Shown here: one piece after another, positions 1-8,367 of the stretch
Layout: every line of letters starts with the position of its first letter
Position numbering within the stretch: the first letter of the stretch is position 1
DNA from: Thermoleophilaceae bacterium
Lineage (GTDB): Bacteria > Actinomycetota > Thermoleophilia > Solirubrobacterales > Thermoleophilaceae
DNA: 64,000 nt
Assembly (NCBI GenBank): GCA_030447725.1
Contig: JAUJOQ010000001.1
Coordinates: 780,823-844,822 of the forward strand
Direction: 5' to 3'
Translations under genes and position numbers: made by a program
The notes under the pieces: model-generated
What the model saw: only the letters and a program-made list of their open reading frames with translations
Database searches by the model: none
Told to the model about the DNA's origin: nothing

Positions 1-1
1 C

Positions 2-745
2 CGCGCGCCTGAGCTGCGCGCCACCGCCACGGCGCTCGAGCGCGACGCCACCCGCGTCGCCGGCGTGCGCGACACGCTGGCCGAGGCGACCACCGCGCTC
101 GGCTCGGCGCTGGCGGCGCTCGGCGAGCGGCCCGCCGAGGAGATCGGCGCCGAGGCGGAGGGCCGCGAGTCGCTCGCCGGCCTGCGCCGGCGCCTGAGGA
201 GCGACACGGGCGCCGCCGGGCCGGCGCGAGCGCTGCGGGCAGCGCTCACCGACCTCAGCGCCGAGGCCCGGGACCGCGCCGCACCCCACCCCTACGGCGC
301 CCTGGGACCGCGCGCGGTCGGTCCGGTGTCGATCGGCATGCGCTCGCCCGCGGTGCGCCGCGCGTTCGGCCGCCCGAGCGCGATCCAGCCCGTCGGCTTC
401 GGCTTCGCCCCGACCCCCCAGATCGACTGGCGCTGGCGCACCGAGCCGGGCTTCAGGCTCATGTTCGACACCCGCACCGACCGCGTGGCCGGCTACGAGT
501 GCGCCCGCGGCTGCGAGCTGCGGACCGCGGACGGAATCGGCGTCGGCGACCGCTTCGCGGACTTGCGCAGCCGCTACGGCGACCGGCTGCGCACCTACCG
601 CCTCGGCGTCGGCGGCGAGCTGCTCTCGGCCGGCGCGCCCGGCAGCTTCCCCGCCCTGATCTTCTCCGCCCCGCCGCTCGGTCCCCAGGGCCGCATCGCG
701 GCGATCAGCGGGCTCGGCGCACAGACGGGTCCGGCCGGGGACTGA
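2..745 (+). CDS. C-terminal part of an unknown protein, cut by the window start
   Basis: The reading frame is open from base 2, before the first possible internal start (GTG at 65), so this is probably the 3' part of a longer gene. The first half is Ala/Arg/Glu-rich and probably helical. The second half is a compact domain with an aromatic DWRWRTEPGFRLMFD stretch and two cysteines in CARGC. Its pattern of a Gly-rich strand followed by GVGDRFADLRSRYGDRL resembles small periplasmic or envelope proteins, but I recognise no named family. It ends 160 bases before the next gene. Function unknown; coding status fairly sure. Confidence 0.6.
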   Translation, partial: RAPELRATATALERDATRVAGVRDTLAEATTALGSALAALGERPAEEIGAEAEGRESLAGLRRRLRSDTGAAGPARALRAALTDLSAEARDRAAPHPYGALGPRAVGPVSIGMRSPAVRRAFGRPSAIQPVGFGFAPTPQIDWRWRTEPGFRLMFDTRTDRVAGYECARGCELRTADGIGVGDRFADLRSRYGDRLRTYRLGVGGELLSAGAPGSFPALIFSAPPLGPQGRIAAISGLGAQTGPAGD

Positions 746-907
746 GCGAAGCGACGAGCTGCCGCGTCCGACAACATAGACCTTATCCCCACCCCCAATT
801 CCTCGGCTTCGCCTCTCAGTCCCGAAACGCGGTGCTCCCATCTGCTCTTTCGGCGACATTCCCGCCGCCGCACCGCTCGGAACACACCCCGAAAGTAGGA
901 TCAAGCG

Positions 908-1704
908 TTGCGCAACACTGCCGACGAGCAGATCCGGGCCGACGGTGAGCGCTCACTTCCCGGTCGCTCGCCCGAAGCGTTCGTGCTCAAGAACCGCCTC
1001 ATGAGCGTGATGGCGGGCTGGCTGTGGGGGATCTTCGGAGTGATCGCCGTCGCCGTTCCGACCAACCTGCTCGTCAGCGAGGAGTCCGTCGACGCGGTGC
1101 TGATCCCGAGCGGGATAGCAGTCTTTGCCTACATGATCTGGCGCGCGTCGCGGATCGAGTTGCGGATCGATCTACCTCCGGGCCGTGTCGCCTCCGAGCC
1201 GATCGAAACCTTGAGGTATTTGATCCGCGAGCGCTTGTCGAGGCCGAAGCTCACCTCTGTCGTGTATGGCAGCAAGAGGCTTTGACTAGCCGAGATGTCG
1301 ACTATCTGCTCCCAGCTCGCCCACGGGATTCTCTTTCAACTCACGCTCGAGGCCAACCTCTTCCGGCGCCCGGTTGACGCCCCGTGGGCGAGCACGCCCG
1401 AGGAAGCACGGCGACTCGCTCGCGAGCAGGCGCTCTCCGAGCGCGACCAGGCACCGGTCGAGGCCCCGCCTCCCAGCGAGCGCAAGCCGCGTCGCGCGGC
1501 GGGACCGATGCCGCCACCAAGCCGGCCTTCTCCCTCCCTCGCTTCGTCGGCGCCTGCCTGCTCTTCGGCCCGATCATCGCCGGCTCGATCGTCTTCGGCG
1601 ACAGCAACCCCGAAACGCTGGCGGTGGTCGCGGCAATCTCAATCGCCGTCACGATCGTCGCAGTGATCTACGCTCGACGCTCGGCGACTCGGGGCTCGAG
1701 CTGA
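908..1704 (+). pseudogene. PH-like membrane protein, array copy A (degraded)
   Basis: First member of a seven-copy tandem family running to base 5706. The N-terminus (two hydrophobic helices, residues about 30-75) is read in frame from 908 to a TGA at 1283-1285. The same frame past the stop encodes HGILFQLTLEANLFRRPVDA, which matches HDIPLRLELGPDRGWRVPVDA of intact copy C. The two C-terminal membrane helices (FVGACLLFGPIIAGSIVFG and the next helix) are in another frame, ending at 1704. The central strands of the PH-like core are missing or scrambled. It has at least one premature stop and one frameshift, so I call it a pseudogene. Assigning it to the family is inference by eye. Confidence 0.6.
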
Positions 1705-1827
1705 CGGCGGCAGCGACCGCCGGATCGCGGTCGGCTCCAGGGCGGGACGCCGAAGGCGCAGCTGACCCGGTACTCGCGATCCGCTCGTGGCGCGCATCGG
1801 TGTATCGGATGATCTTGCCCACGCTGG

Positions 1828-2529
1828 GTGCCTTCATTGATCGCGGCGATAGGCGCTGAACTGCTGGTGCCCTCCTCGCCGGCGGCATTCGCGGTCCCCG
1901 TCTTCATCCTCGTCGAGGGGGTCGTGGTGTGGCGGTCGTTTCGGCTGTACGCGCGTCTCGACCCCTCCGGTCTGCTGATCAAGAACTTCGCCAACACCCA
2001 TGAGCTCCGCTGGGATGAGATCCACGAGATCACCCCGGTGAATGACTTCGGTCTGTCCAACTTGACGGTGGGATTTCATCTCCATGACCAGTCGGGCTTC
2101 CTGGCACCCCTGCCAGCCGCCCAGGTGACCAGCCACATCGCCGCGCGGGGCCAGAAGGAGGCGTTGCTCGAAGCCCTCGACCACTACAGCGCCAAGCACC
2201 ACATCCCCTCCTACCTCGAACTGGACGAGAACGGCGAGTGGCGGGTGCCCACCGACGCCGAGGGAGACCGCGTAGCCCGCGCGGCGGGCGAGGCTGAAGG
2301 AGCCGCTCTGCCCGTCGAGGCTCCCGAGAGCGTGGGGGACTACTTGTCCTCTCGCATGGGACCAACCTTGATCACTCTCGTGACCATGGGACCCGTAATC
2401 GCGGTCGGCGCGGGCAACAGCGGCATCGGCCCCCCCGTCGCGATCGCCGCCACAGGCGCAGCGCTGGCACTCGGTCTCGCCCTGGGAATCGGGAGGCTGC
2501 TCTGGCGACGGCGAAGTAGGCGAGGATGA
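1828..2529 (+). CDS. PH-like membrane protein, array copy B
   Basis: Membrane protein of the array family: N-terminal hydrophobic hairpin, a PH-like core opening with LYARLDPSGLLIKNFANTHELRWDEIHEI, a short helix (QKEALLEALDHY), the HHIPSYLELDENGEWRVPTDA segment, and two C-terminal helices near residues 175-225. The usable start is GTG at 1828. The bases just upstream in another frame encode RSWRASVYRMILPTLGAFI, which looks like the usual family N-terminus, so copy B may be shortened by a frameshift near 1840. Its stop overlaps the ATG of copy C (ATGA at 2526-2529), implying translational coupling. Role unknown; related bPH-domain proteins are membrane-associated. Confidence 0.65.
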   Translation: MPSLIAAIGAELLVPSSPAAFAVPVFILVEGVVVWRSFRLYARLDPSGLLIKNFANTHELRWDEIHEITPVNDFGLSNLTVGFHLHDQSGFLAPLPAAQVTSHIAARGQKEALLEALDHYSAKHHIPSYLELDENGEWRVPTDAEGDRVARAAGEAEGAALPVEAPESVGDYLSSRMGPTLITLVTMGPVIAVGAGNSGIGPPVAIAATGAALALGLALGIGRLLWRRRSRRG

Positions 2530-3410
2530 CCTCCCCTCTTGGTGCGTCGGGTGACGAAGCTGAGAAAACCTCGAGCTCGCCACGGGTTGTGCCGACGTTC
2601 GAGATGCGCTCAGTGCGCGTGCGGGTTCTGCGCGGGTTCTGGGCGGTGATTCCGGTGTGGATCGTGTTCGCGATCGCCACCGAATTGCTCATCGACAAGG
2701 AATCAACGACGAACGCGATCGGCATTCCGCTGGCTTTTCTCGCCTGTGGTGTGGTCTTCCTGCGCGGCCTGCGACTCTACCTGCGGCTCGACCCCGAGGG
2801 AATCCACGTGAGGAACTTCCTCGACACCCAGGACGTCCCATGGAGCGAGGTGGTCGAGATCGTCGCAACCCGCGACTTCGCGTTTCAGAGCACCGTCGGG
2901 TTCCGCCTCGGGCACCGGGGCGAGCGGTTCCGGCGGATCGCCGCGGCCCAAGTCAGCGCCGATATCGCGCCGTTCGCGCAGCGCCGTGAGCTACTCGAGG
3001 TCGTGCGCCGCTACGCGCACCACCACGACATCCCGCTCCGCCTCGAGCTCGGCCCCGATCGGGGGTGGCGGGTTCCAGTCGACGCATACGACCAACCTGC
3101 CGGCGCCCCAACCGCGGTCCCCCAAGCAGGCGACGACGTCTCGCGCCTGCCGGCTGGGCAGTCCGGCGAGGCAGTCGCGACCCGCGGGCCGGGAGACACC
3201 GGTCAACCTCGGTACGCCCCCAACGCCGGGGAGAAGAGCCCAGCCAGGCACTTGATGCGCACGGCGCTCGCGCTGTTGATGTTCGGGGCGATCATCGCCT
3301 CGGTGCTGATCGGCGGTGACTACCCGATAGCCCAGGCCATCGGGTTCTTGGGGATCGGCGCCGCGCTCGGCCTCGCGATCGTCCTGCGCTCACGCCGAGC
3401 GTCGAGGTGA
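2526..3410 (+). CDS. PH-like membrane protein, array copy C (intact reference copy)
   Basis: The cleanest copy of the array (294 residues). Order of parts: a 30-residue polar N-tail, two membrane helices (about 35-80), the core LYLRLDPEGIHVRNFLDTQDVPWSEVVEI, a FRRIAAAQVSADIAPFAQRRELLEVV helix, HHDIPLRLELGPDRGWRVPVDA, a Pro/Gly/Thr-rich linker of about 50 residues, and two C-terminal helices. The repeated strand pattern with D-x-x-G-(I/L)-x-(I/V)-(R/K)-N-F-x-x-(T)-x-x-(L/V)-x-W-x-E-(V/I) is the kind seen in bacterial PH domains. ATG 2526 overlaps the previous stop. No enzyme motif is present; function unknown. Confidence 0.75.
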   Translation: MTSPLGASGDEAEKTSSSPRVVPTFEMRSVRVRVLRGFWAVIPVWIVFAIATELLIDKESTTNAIGIPLAFLACGVVFLRGLRLYLRLDPEGIHVRNFLDTQDVPWSEVVEIVATRDFAFQSTVGFRLGHRGERFRRIAAAQVSADIAPFAQRRELLEVVRRYAHHHDIPLRLELGPDRGWRVPVDAYDQPAGAPTAVPQAGDDVSRLPAGQSGEAVATRGPGDTGQPRYAPNAGEKSPARHLMRTALALLMFGAIIASVLIGGDYPIAQAIGFLGIGAALGLAIVLRSRRASR

Positions 3411-3442
3411 GGCGTGCCGGGCGCAGTTAGACGAGCACGCCG

Positions 3443-4011
3443 TTGAGCGCTCGCGGAGCACGGGGGCAAGTGATCCCCCCCGACGTTCCCGGCGGCGCCT
3501 CGGCCGAGGGTCAGATCCCCTCCGTTCGCCTGCGCGCTCCGGTGCAGGTGTGGGCGCCGTTCGCCTTCGTCTGGATGGTGTTCGCCTGGGGGGTCCTCGG
3601 GATCGCGACGTCGCCGCTACAGGGATCGGCGGGCACGGCGGTGGCCGTGCCGCTGGGTCTGCTGGCGGCGCTCGTGGCCTTCGTGCGCTATCGCGCCATG
3701 CACATCGCGGTCGACAACGAGGGGGTCACGATCCGCAACTTCCTGCGCACCGAATCACTCCGCTGGGAGCAGGTCGAGGAGGTGCTCGCGGTCCAGGGGC
3801 TGGCCCCCGTCGGGGCTCGGTCGGCTTTCAGCTCCGCGGCGAGCACGGGTTTCTCAGCAAGCTCCCCGGTGCGCAGGCGACCATCGGCGGCGGCCAGGTG
3901 GCCGAACGCGAGCGCCTGCTGGAGGTGCTGCGCCAACACTGCGACCGTCACGGGATCCGCTTCCGGCTGATACTGGAGACACATGGAACCTGGGACACCA
4001 GCCCCCCCTGA
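3443..4011 (+). pseudogene. PH-like membrane protein, array copy D (frameshifted)
   Basis: The N-terminal half (from TTG 3443) has the family's two membrane helices and the core line AVDNEGVTIRNFLRTESLRWEQVEEV. Near 3825, around the run CCCCCGTCGGGG, the frame slips. The rest of the core (GSVGFQLRGEHGFLSKLPGAQ, then a helix and HGIRFRLILETHG) continues in another frame to the stop at 4011. The total length is two bases over a multiple of three, as expected for one missing base. The C-terminal membrane hairpin of copies B and C is absent. A pseudogene or a sequencing error; family membership is clear. Confidence 0.7.
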
Positions 4012-4076
4012 CGGTGAGCCGAGCCGGCTCGTTCCGTAGGTGTTGACCTCGCGGTACCGCAAGCCGGTCGTAAGCG

Positions 4077-4663
4077 ATGAGGTCGCCGAGGGCTCGGTCG
4101 GGACCCATGCTCGCAAATAGCGCTTCAGCGAGAGCGGGCGCCCAAGCGGCGCGACGCGTGTTCGAATTCAGGTCGTGGCGCAACTTTCGGCGCAGCATGA
4201 CGGTCGGTTTGATCTGTGGGGTATTACCGCCCATCGGTCTTGTCTTGATGATGTTTCCGGCTCACCAGCTGCCCCTTGGCCTGCTCACGGAGCCGTCTCA
4301 CTGGTCGCGGTGGGTTTGCGCGCGTCGCGGTTGCGGCTGGTGATGGACGACGTAGGAGTCCTGGTGACCACGTTTTGGGACACCTCCCGCTTTCGATGGC
4401 GGGAGGTCGAGGAGATCAGCGCCGCGAGGTCCTCTCCGGGGCTCCTGCTGCAGACATCGCCCGCGTTCCGTTCGGGAAGGTACCTGGTGGCCGTCCATGC
4501 CGCCGCCGTGCTCGACAGTGCGGCCCAACGCGAGCTCGTGATGAACGCGATGCGTGCTTTGCCCGGCGTCATGGCATTCCGTTTCGGCTTGCCCTTCGCG
4601 GCGCGGGTGGGACGATTCAGACACTTGCCGCGGGCACGAGCACTCCGGTGGCGGTGCGAGTGA
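4077..4663 (+). pseudogene. PH-like membrane protein, array copy E (frameshifted)
   Basis: The N-terminal membrane helix (SMTVGLICGVLPPIGLVLMM) is in the frame starting at ATG 4077. The core LRLVMDDVGVLVTTFWDTSRFRWREVEEI is in the next frame from about 4320. The HGIPFRLALRG segment, equivalent to HDIPLRLEL in copy C, is in a third frame near 4590. So at least two lesions are present. The TGA at 4661-4663 overlaps the GTG start of copy F, which suggests that the original gene ended there and was coupled to F. No C-terminal hairpin can be made out. Confidence 0.65.
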
Positions 4664-5139
4664 CGACCATGTGCGGCAGGGTCAGGTTCCTATCGCCCGT
4701 GGCCAGTGTGCGAGCTGGAGCTTTTTCCGCAGGCGTCGGAGTGGCTGTGGTGGGCCTGGTTCTCGGCATGGGCCAGCGCGTCGATCCGTTCGCCATCGAC
4801 CTCGACACGGTCCAGGGGATCGTGCCCGCCGTGATGGCCGGGGCATTCCTCGTGGGATCGCGGATCTCTCTCACGGTCGACAGCGTCAGTGTCACCGTTC
4901 GTGATGGGCGCCACACGCGTCGGATCCCCTGGGCCGTGATCGATGAGGTGCTCGTGACACCTCCCGAGCCCGGGTTCTTGGATGGCAACTCGCTGGCGCT
5001 CTACACGCGGGGCCAGGTGATCGGGGTGCCCGCGTCGGGCTATCTGAGCCACGAGCGGCGACGGGCGCTGGTGGCCGCCGTGCGCGAGCGAACCGACGCA
5101 CACGGAATCCCGTCCGTGCCGACAGCAATCAGCCGATGA
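4660..5139 (+). CDS. PH-like membrane protein, array copy F (short form)
   Basis: 159 residues from GTG 4660 (or ATG 4669). Two hydrophobic helices (residues about 20-65) are followed by the core LTVDSVSVTVRDGRHTRRIPWAVIDEV and a terminal helix with AHGIPSVPTA, the family's HGIP box. It is shorter than copies B and C and lacks the linker and C-terminal helices. The start overlaps the end of copy E (GTGA) and the stop overlaps an ATG at 5136 for copy G, so the array is organised as a coupled operon. It is open over its full length. Function unknown. Confidence 0.65.
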   Translation: MTTMCGRVRFLSPVASVRAGAFSAGVGVAVVGLVLGMGQRVDPFAIDLDTVQGIVPAVMAGAFLVGSRISLTVDSVSVTVRDGRHTRRIPWAVIDEVLVTPPEPGFLDGNSLALYTRGQVIGVPASGYLSHERRRALVAAVRERTDAHGIPSVPTAISR

Positions 5140-5151
5140 GCGGGGCCCCGC

Positions 5152-5706
5152 TTGATCAGACCACCAATCCCGCCCCGCCGTGGCGGCCACCTTGGCGTTG
5201 AAGGTCGGGGGAAACGTGTCAGAGCCGCGCAGCGTCGCTACCGCAGCAGGTTTGTGATTGTCGTCGGTTGCTGTCTCGGAGTCGTTTTTGGGCTTGCGGC
5301 GTTCGGATACGCGGCGAGCCCGCACGACCCTGGGCTGCAAGCGTTCGGCTGGGTGATGCTGGCGATCTTCATCTGGGTATTCGGCGTGCGGAACCTGCGC
5401 GCCGGTGTGTACCCGAAAGAGCGCGGGATCCTGGTCCGCAACCACTTCCGGACCTACGAGGTTCCGTGGGAGGAGATCGACGAGTTCGTGCTCGCACCGC
5501 ATGGGCTGACGCCGGCGATGGGGCACGTTGTGCTCCGAAGCGGCAACAAGCGCGCCATCTCGTCGATCAGTGCGAGCAGCTTCGAGATCCTTGCGCCCAA
5601 GCTGCACCCGACCAGCAACCTCCTCGATGAGCTCAACGACCTGGCGACGCGAATGAACCGGGCTCAAGGCGAATCGAACCCCTCGGCGAGCGCAACGCGT
5701 CAATGA
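5152..5706 (+). CDS. PH-like membrane protein, array copy G
   Basis: Two membrane helices (residues about 34-80) are followed by the core GVYPKERGILVRNHFRTYEVPWEEIDEFVLAP and a short C-terminal helix; no C-terminal hairpin. TTG 5152 gives the open frame. However, ATG 5136, overlapping the stop of copy F, opens another frame encoding MSGAPLDQTTNPAPPWRPPWR before a stop, which looks like a genuine family N-tail. A one-base shift near 5200 may therefore have separated the true start from the body. Last member of the array; a convergent YceH-like gene follows. Confidence 0.6.
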   Translation: MIRPPIPPRRGGHLGVEGRGKRVRAAQRRYRSRFVIVVGCCLGVVFGLAAFGYAASPHDPGLQAFGWVMLAIFIWVFGVRNLRAGVYPKERGILVRNHFRTYEVPWEEIDEFVLAPHGLTPAMGHVVLRSGNKRAISSISASSFEILAPKLHPTSNLLDELNDLATRMNRAQGESNPSASATRQ

Positions 5707-5796
5707 TCGAGGCTCCACGCGAGCAGGCAGCGACCCCTGTAGCGGGGACGTCGCGATGCCGAGCGTTGACAGCGGAAGCTACGCACCCCACGTTCG

Positions 5797-6417
5797 TCAG
5801 CCGCCCAGCTGCTTGCGCAGCAGGGCCACCTCGGCGCGCAGCTCGGCCACCTCGCGCTCGAGGCCGCTGAGGCGATCGTACTCAGCGGCGGAGTTTTCCT
5901 CGGGAAGCGCCGGGCCGGCTGGCAGATCCTCTCCCCCCAGCAGCTGCGCGTAGCGTTGCTCCTTCTGGCCCGGCCGCCTCTCGAGCCGGGCCACCAGCTC
6001 GCGATCGATCAAACCCTCCAGAACCGCCTCGATCGCGGAGAGGTCCGCGAAGGCGTGCATGCGCTCGGTGCGCTGCTTGAGCTCGCCGGGTGTCTGGGGG
6101 CCGCGGAGCATGAGCACGCACAGCAGCGCCAGCTCGGGCTCGCCCAGCTCCAGCGCCCGGTCGATCAGGTGGCGGTACTTGCGCGCCCGGCTACCCGCGC
6201 CGCTGGCCATCCGCGTCCAGCCGCGGCGGTGTAGCCGCTCGAGCGCTGCTACCACCGTACGCTCGTCGTAGGCCACCACCGGATCTCGGTTGGTGGACTG
6301 GTTGCAGGCCAGCCGCAGCGCGTTGAGGCTGAGGGGGTAGGCCTCGGGGACCGTGCGCTGCTTTTCGAGCAGCGATCCGAGCACTCGGATCTCCGCGGCG
6401 TCGGGATGCGCGCTCAC
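5797..6417 (-). CDS. YceH-family protein (DUF480)
   Basis: 206 residues. The opening AEIRVLGSLLEKQRTVPEAYPLSLNALRLACNQSTNRDP is the hallmark of the YceH/DUF480 family, which has two winged-helix domains. The second wing (LALLCVLMLRGPQTPGELKQRTERM) follows, then a C-terminal coiled coil (LSGLEREVAELRAEVALLRKQL). I chose GTG 6417 because the family sequence starts there; the longer frame upstream only mirrors the divergent glycosyltransferase. The family's role is not well defined; it is probably DNA- or protein-binding. The identification is firm. Confidence 0.88.
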   Translation of the reverse strand: MSAHPDAAEIRVLGSLLEKQRTVPEAYPLSLNALRLACNQSTNRDPVVAYDERTVVAALERLHRRGWTRMASGAGSRARKYRHLIDRALELGEPELALLCVLMLRGPQTPGELKQRTERMHAFADLSAIEAVLEGLIDRELVARLERRPGQKEQRYAQLLGGEDLPAGPALPEENSAAEYDRLSGLEREVAELRAEVALLRKQLGG

Positions 6418-6435
6418 GGCCCTATCCTGCCATCC

Positions 6436-8367
6436 GTGGCCACCGACGACGAGCGCTTTGCGATCGCCCAGGTGACTCCCTTCCCGTGGGAGCAGCATCA
6501 CGAGGTGAACCGCTATGTGGAGCGGCTGTCCGACGAGCTGTGCGCCCGGGGCCATCGCGTGGTGGTCGTTGCGCCCTCGGAGTCACGCGAGTTGATCCGC
6601 GAGAGCCGCGCTCGGATCAAGCGCCTCAAGCGCGAACCGGAGGCCATCTTCGAAGCCGCGGGCTGCGTCAGCCTGCTCGGCGTGGGTCAGAGCCTGCCCT
6701 TCCGGCGAGGGGGCTCTGTGTCCTTGCCGCTGGACGTGTCGCGCACGCTGGAGGATCTGCTCGAGGGCGCCCGATTCGACTTCGTGCACGTGCACGAGCC
6801 CTTCGCTCCCAGCGCGGCCGGCGCCGCGCTGCGTCATTCGCACGCGCTGAACATCGGCACCTTCCACTCCCCGTCCGAGCGGTTCCTCTCGACTCAGGTG
6901 GCGCGGCCGGTGGTGGCACGACTGTTCGGGCGCCTCGACGGGCGGACGGCGTCCTTCAACGCCACTCGCGAGCGGGTCGAGCGCTACTTTCCCGGCAGCT
7001 ATCGCGTGATCGGCCCCGGCGCCGACCTGATGCCGCGGGAGGACGGTCCGGTCGAGGGCCCTCCGGAGATCCTGTTCTCGGCGGAGGAGGAGAGAGGGGC
7101 GCTGCGCCTGTTCCTGCGCGCGTTGCGAAAGCTGCCCGCCGATCTCGACTTCAAGGCCACCGTATGGATGCGCGACCCGGCCTCCGCCGCGCCGCCGCAG
7201 CTCCCGCGCCGGCTGCGCGACCGCGTGCGCTTCGCCGGCCCCGCCGACGGATCGGAGGCCCAGCACCTGGCTCGGGCCACGATCGCCGTGGCGGCCTCGA
7301 CGGGCGCGGCTCCGGCGCCTCAGCTGGTGCTCCGAGCGCTTGCGGGGGGCGCCGTGCCGGTCGTCTCGCGCCTGCCCCAGTACGAGGAGGTGCTCCGCGA
7401 GGGCGAGCTGGGGCTGCTCTTCGAGCCCGGGGACGTGATCACGCTGGGCGCCCAGCTGCAGCGCCTGCTCTCGGACCCGGAGCTGGTCGAGCGGCTGGCC
7501 GAGAGCGTCCTGCGGGCGCACCCGGCGCTGGAGTGGGGCCGAACGGCCGACGGCTTCGAGGACCTCTACCGCAACGTCTCCGCCCGCAGGCACGACATCG
7601 ACGGCAAGCCGGCGGTGCGCAAGCGCCTGGCGGGGCGCGACTTCATCCACGTGGATCTGCACATGCACACCGATCACTCGCCTGACTGCGCCACGCCTGC
7701 CGCCACCCTGCTCGAGGCGGCCGCCGTGGCGGGGCTCGGGGCCATCGCCGTGACCGACCACAACGAGGTGTCGGGCGCACACGAGGCGCGAATGCTGGCC
7801 GAGACCGGCGGCGGTGGGGTGAAGGTGATCGTGGCCGAGGAGGTGAAGACCGCCGACCAGGGCGAGGTGATCGGCCTGTTCATCGAGGACAAGATCCCGC
7901 GGGGCATGTCGCTGCCGGAGACGATCGCGGCGATCCGCAGCCAGGGGGGCCTGGTGTACGTGCCCCACCCCTTCGACCGGATGCACTCCGTGCCCGACTA
8001 CGAGCACCTGCTGGAGGTGGTCGAGCAGGTGGACGCGATCGAGGTCTTCAACCCCCGGGTGGCCTTCACCGCCTTCAACGAGGAGGCCGCGCGCTTCGCC
8101 GCCAAGTACCGCATCGTGGCGGGGGCGGGCTCTGACAGCCACGTAGCGGCCGGGCTCGGCTCGGTGAAGATCCGCATGCGCGACTTCGACGGCCCGGAGG
8201 AGTTCCTCGAGTCGCTGCGCGACGCCGACATCGTGCGCAAGCGGACCAGCCTGCTCTACGTACAGGCGCTCAAGTTCATCCAGACGAAGGCCACCCCGGC
8301 GCCCGCGCGGCGACGGACCGCCCGCCCCGGAGCCGGTGCGCGGAGGGCCGGACCGAGCAAGAGGTGA
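6436..8367 (+). CDS. GT4-like glycosyltransferase fused to a PHP metal-dependent phosphoesterase domain
   Basis: 643 residues from GTG 6436, which avoids overlap with the divergent YceH start (ATG 6406 is the alternative). Residues 1 to about 385 form a GT-B glycosyltransferase: FAIAQVTPFPWEQHHEVNRYV at the N-terminus, VHVHEPFAP, and an acidic C-terminal lobe with YEEVLREGELGLLFEPGD. From about residue 400 a PHP domain begins with HVDLHMHTDHSPDC, followed by AVTDHNEVSGA, VYVPHPFDRMHS and SDSHVAAGLG, which supply the His/Asp metal ligands. The transferase probably acts on a lipid or envelope sugar and the PHP part may remove a phosphate; both substrates are unknown. Its stop overlaps the next gene (TGATG). 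Confidence 0.85.
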   Translation: MATDDERFAIAQVTPFPWEQHHEVNRYVERLSDELCARGHRVVVVAPSESRELIRESRARIKRLKREPEAIFEAAGCVSLLGVGQSLPFRRGGSVSLPLDVSRTLEDLLEGARFDFVHVHEPFAPSAAGAALRHSHALNIGTFHSPSERFLSTQVARPVVARLFGRLDGRTASFNATRERVERYFPGSYRVIGPGADLMPREDGPVEGPPEILFSAEEERGALRLFLRALRKLPADLDFKATVWMRDPASAAPPQLPRRLRDRVRFAGPADGSEAQHLARATIAVAASTGAAPAPQLVLRALAGGAVPVVSRLPQYEEVLREGELGLLFEPGDVITLGAQLQRLLSDPELVERLAESVLRAHPALEWGRTADGFEDLYRNVSARRHDIDGKPAVRKRLAGRDFIHVDLHMHTDHSPDCATPAATLLEAAAVAGLGAIAVTDHNEVSGAHEARMLAETGGGGVKVIVAEEVKTADQGEVIGLFIEDKIPRGMSLPETIAAIRSQGGLVYVPHPFDRMHSVPDYEHLLEVVEQVDAIEVFNPRVAFTAFNEEAARFAAKYRIVAGAGSDSHVAAGLGSVKIRMRDFDGPEEFLESLRDADIVRKRTSLLYVQALKFIQTKATPAPARRRTARPGAGARRAGPSKR

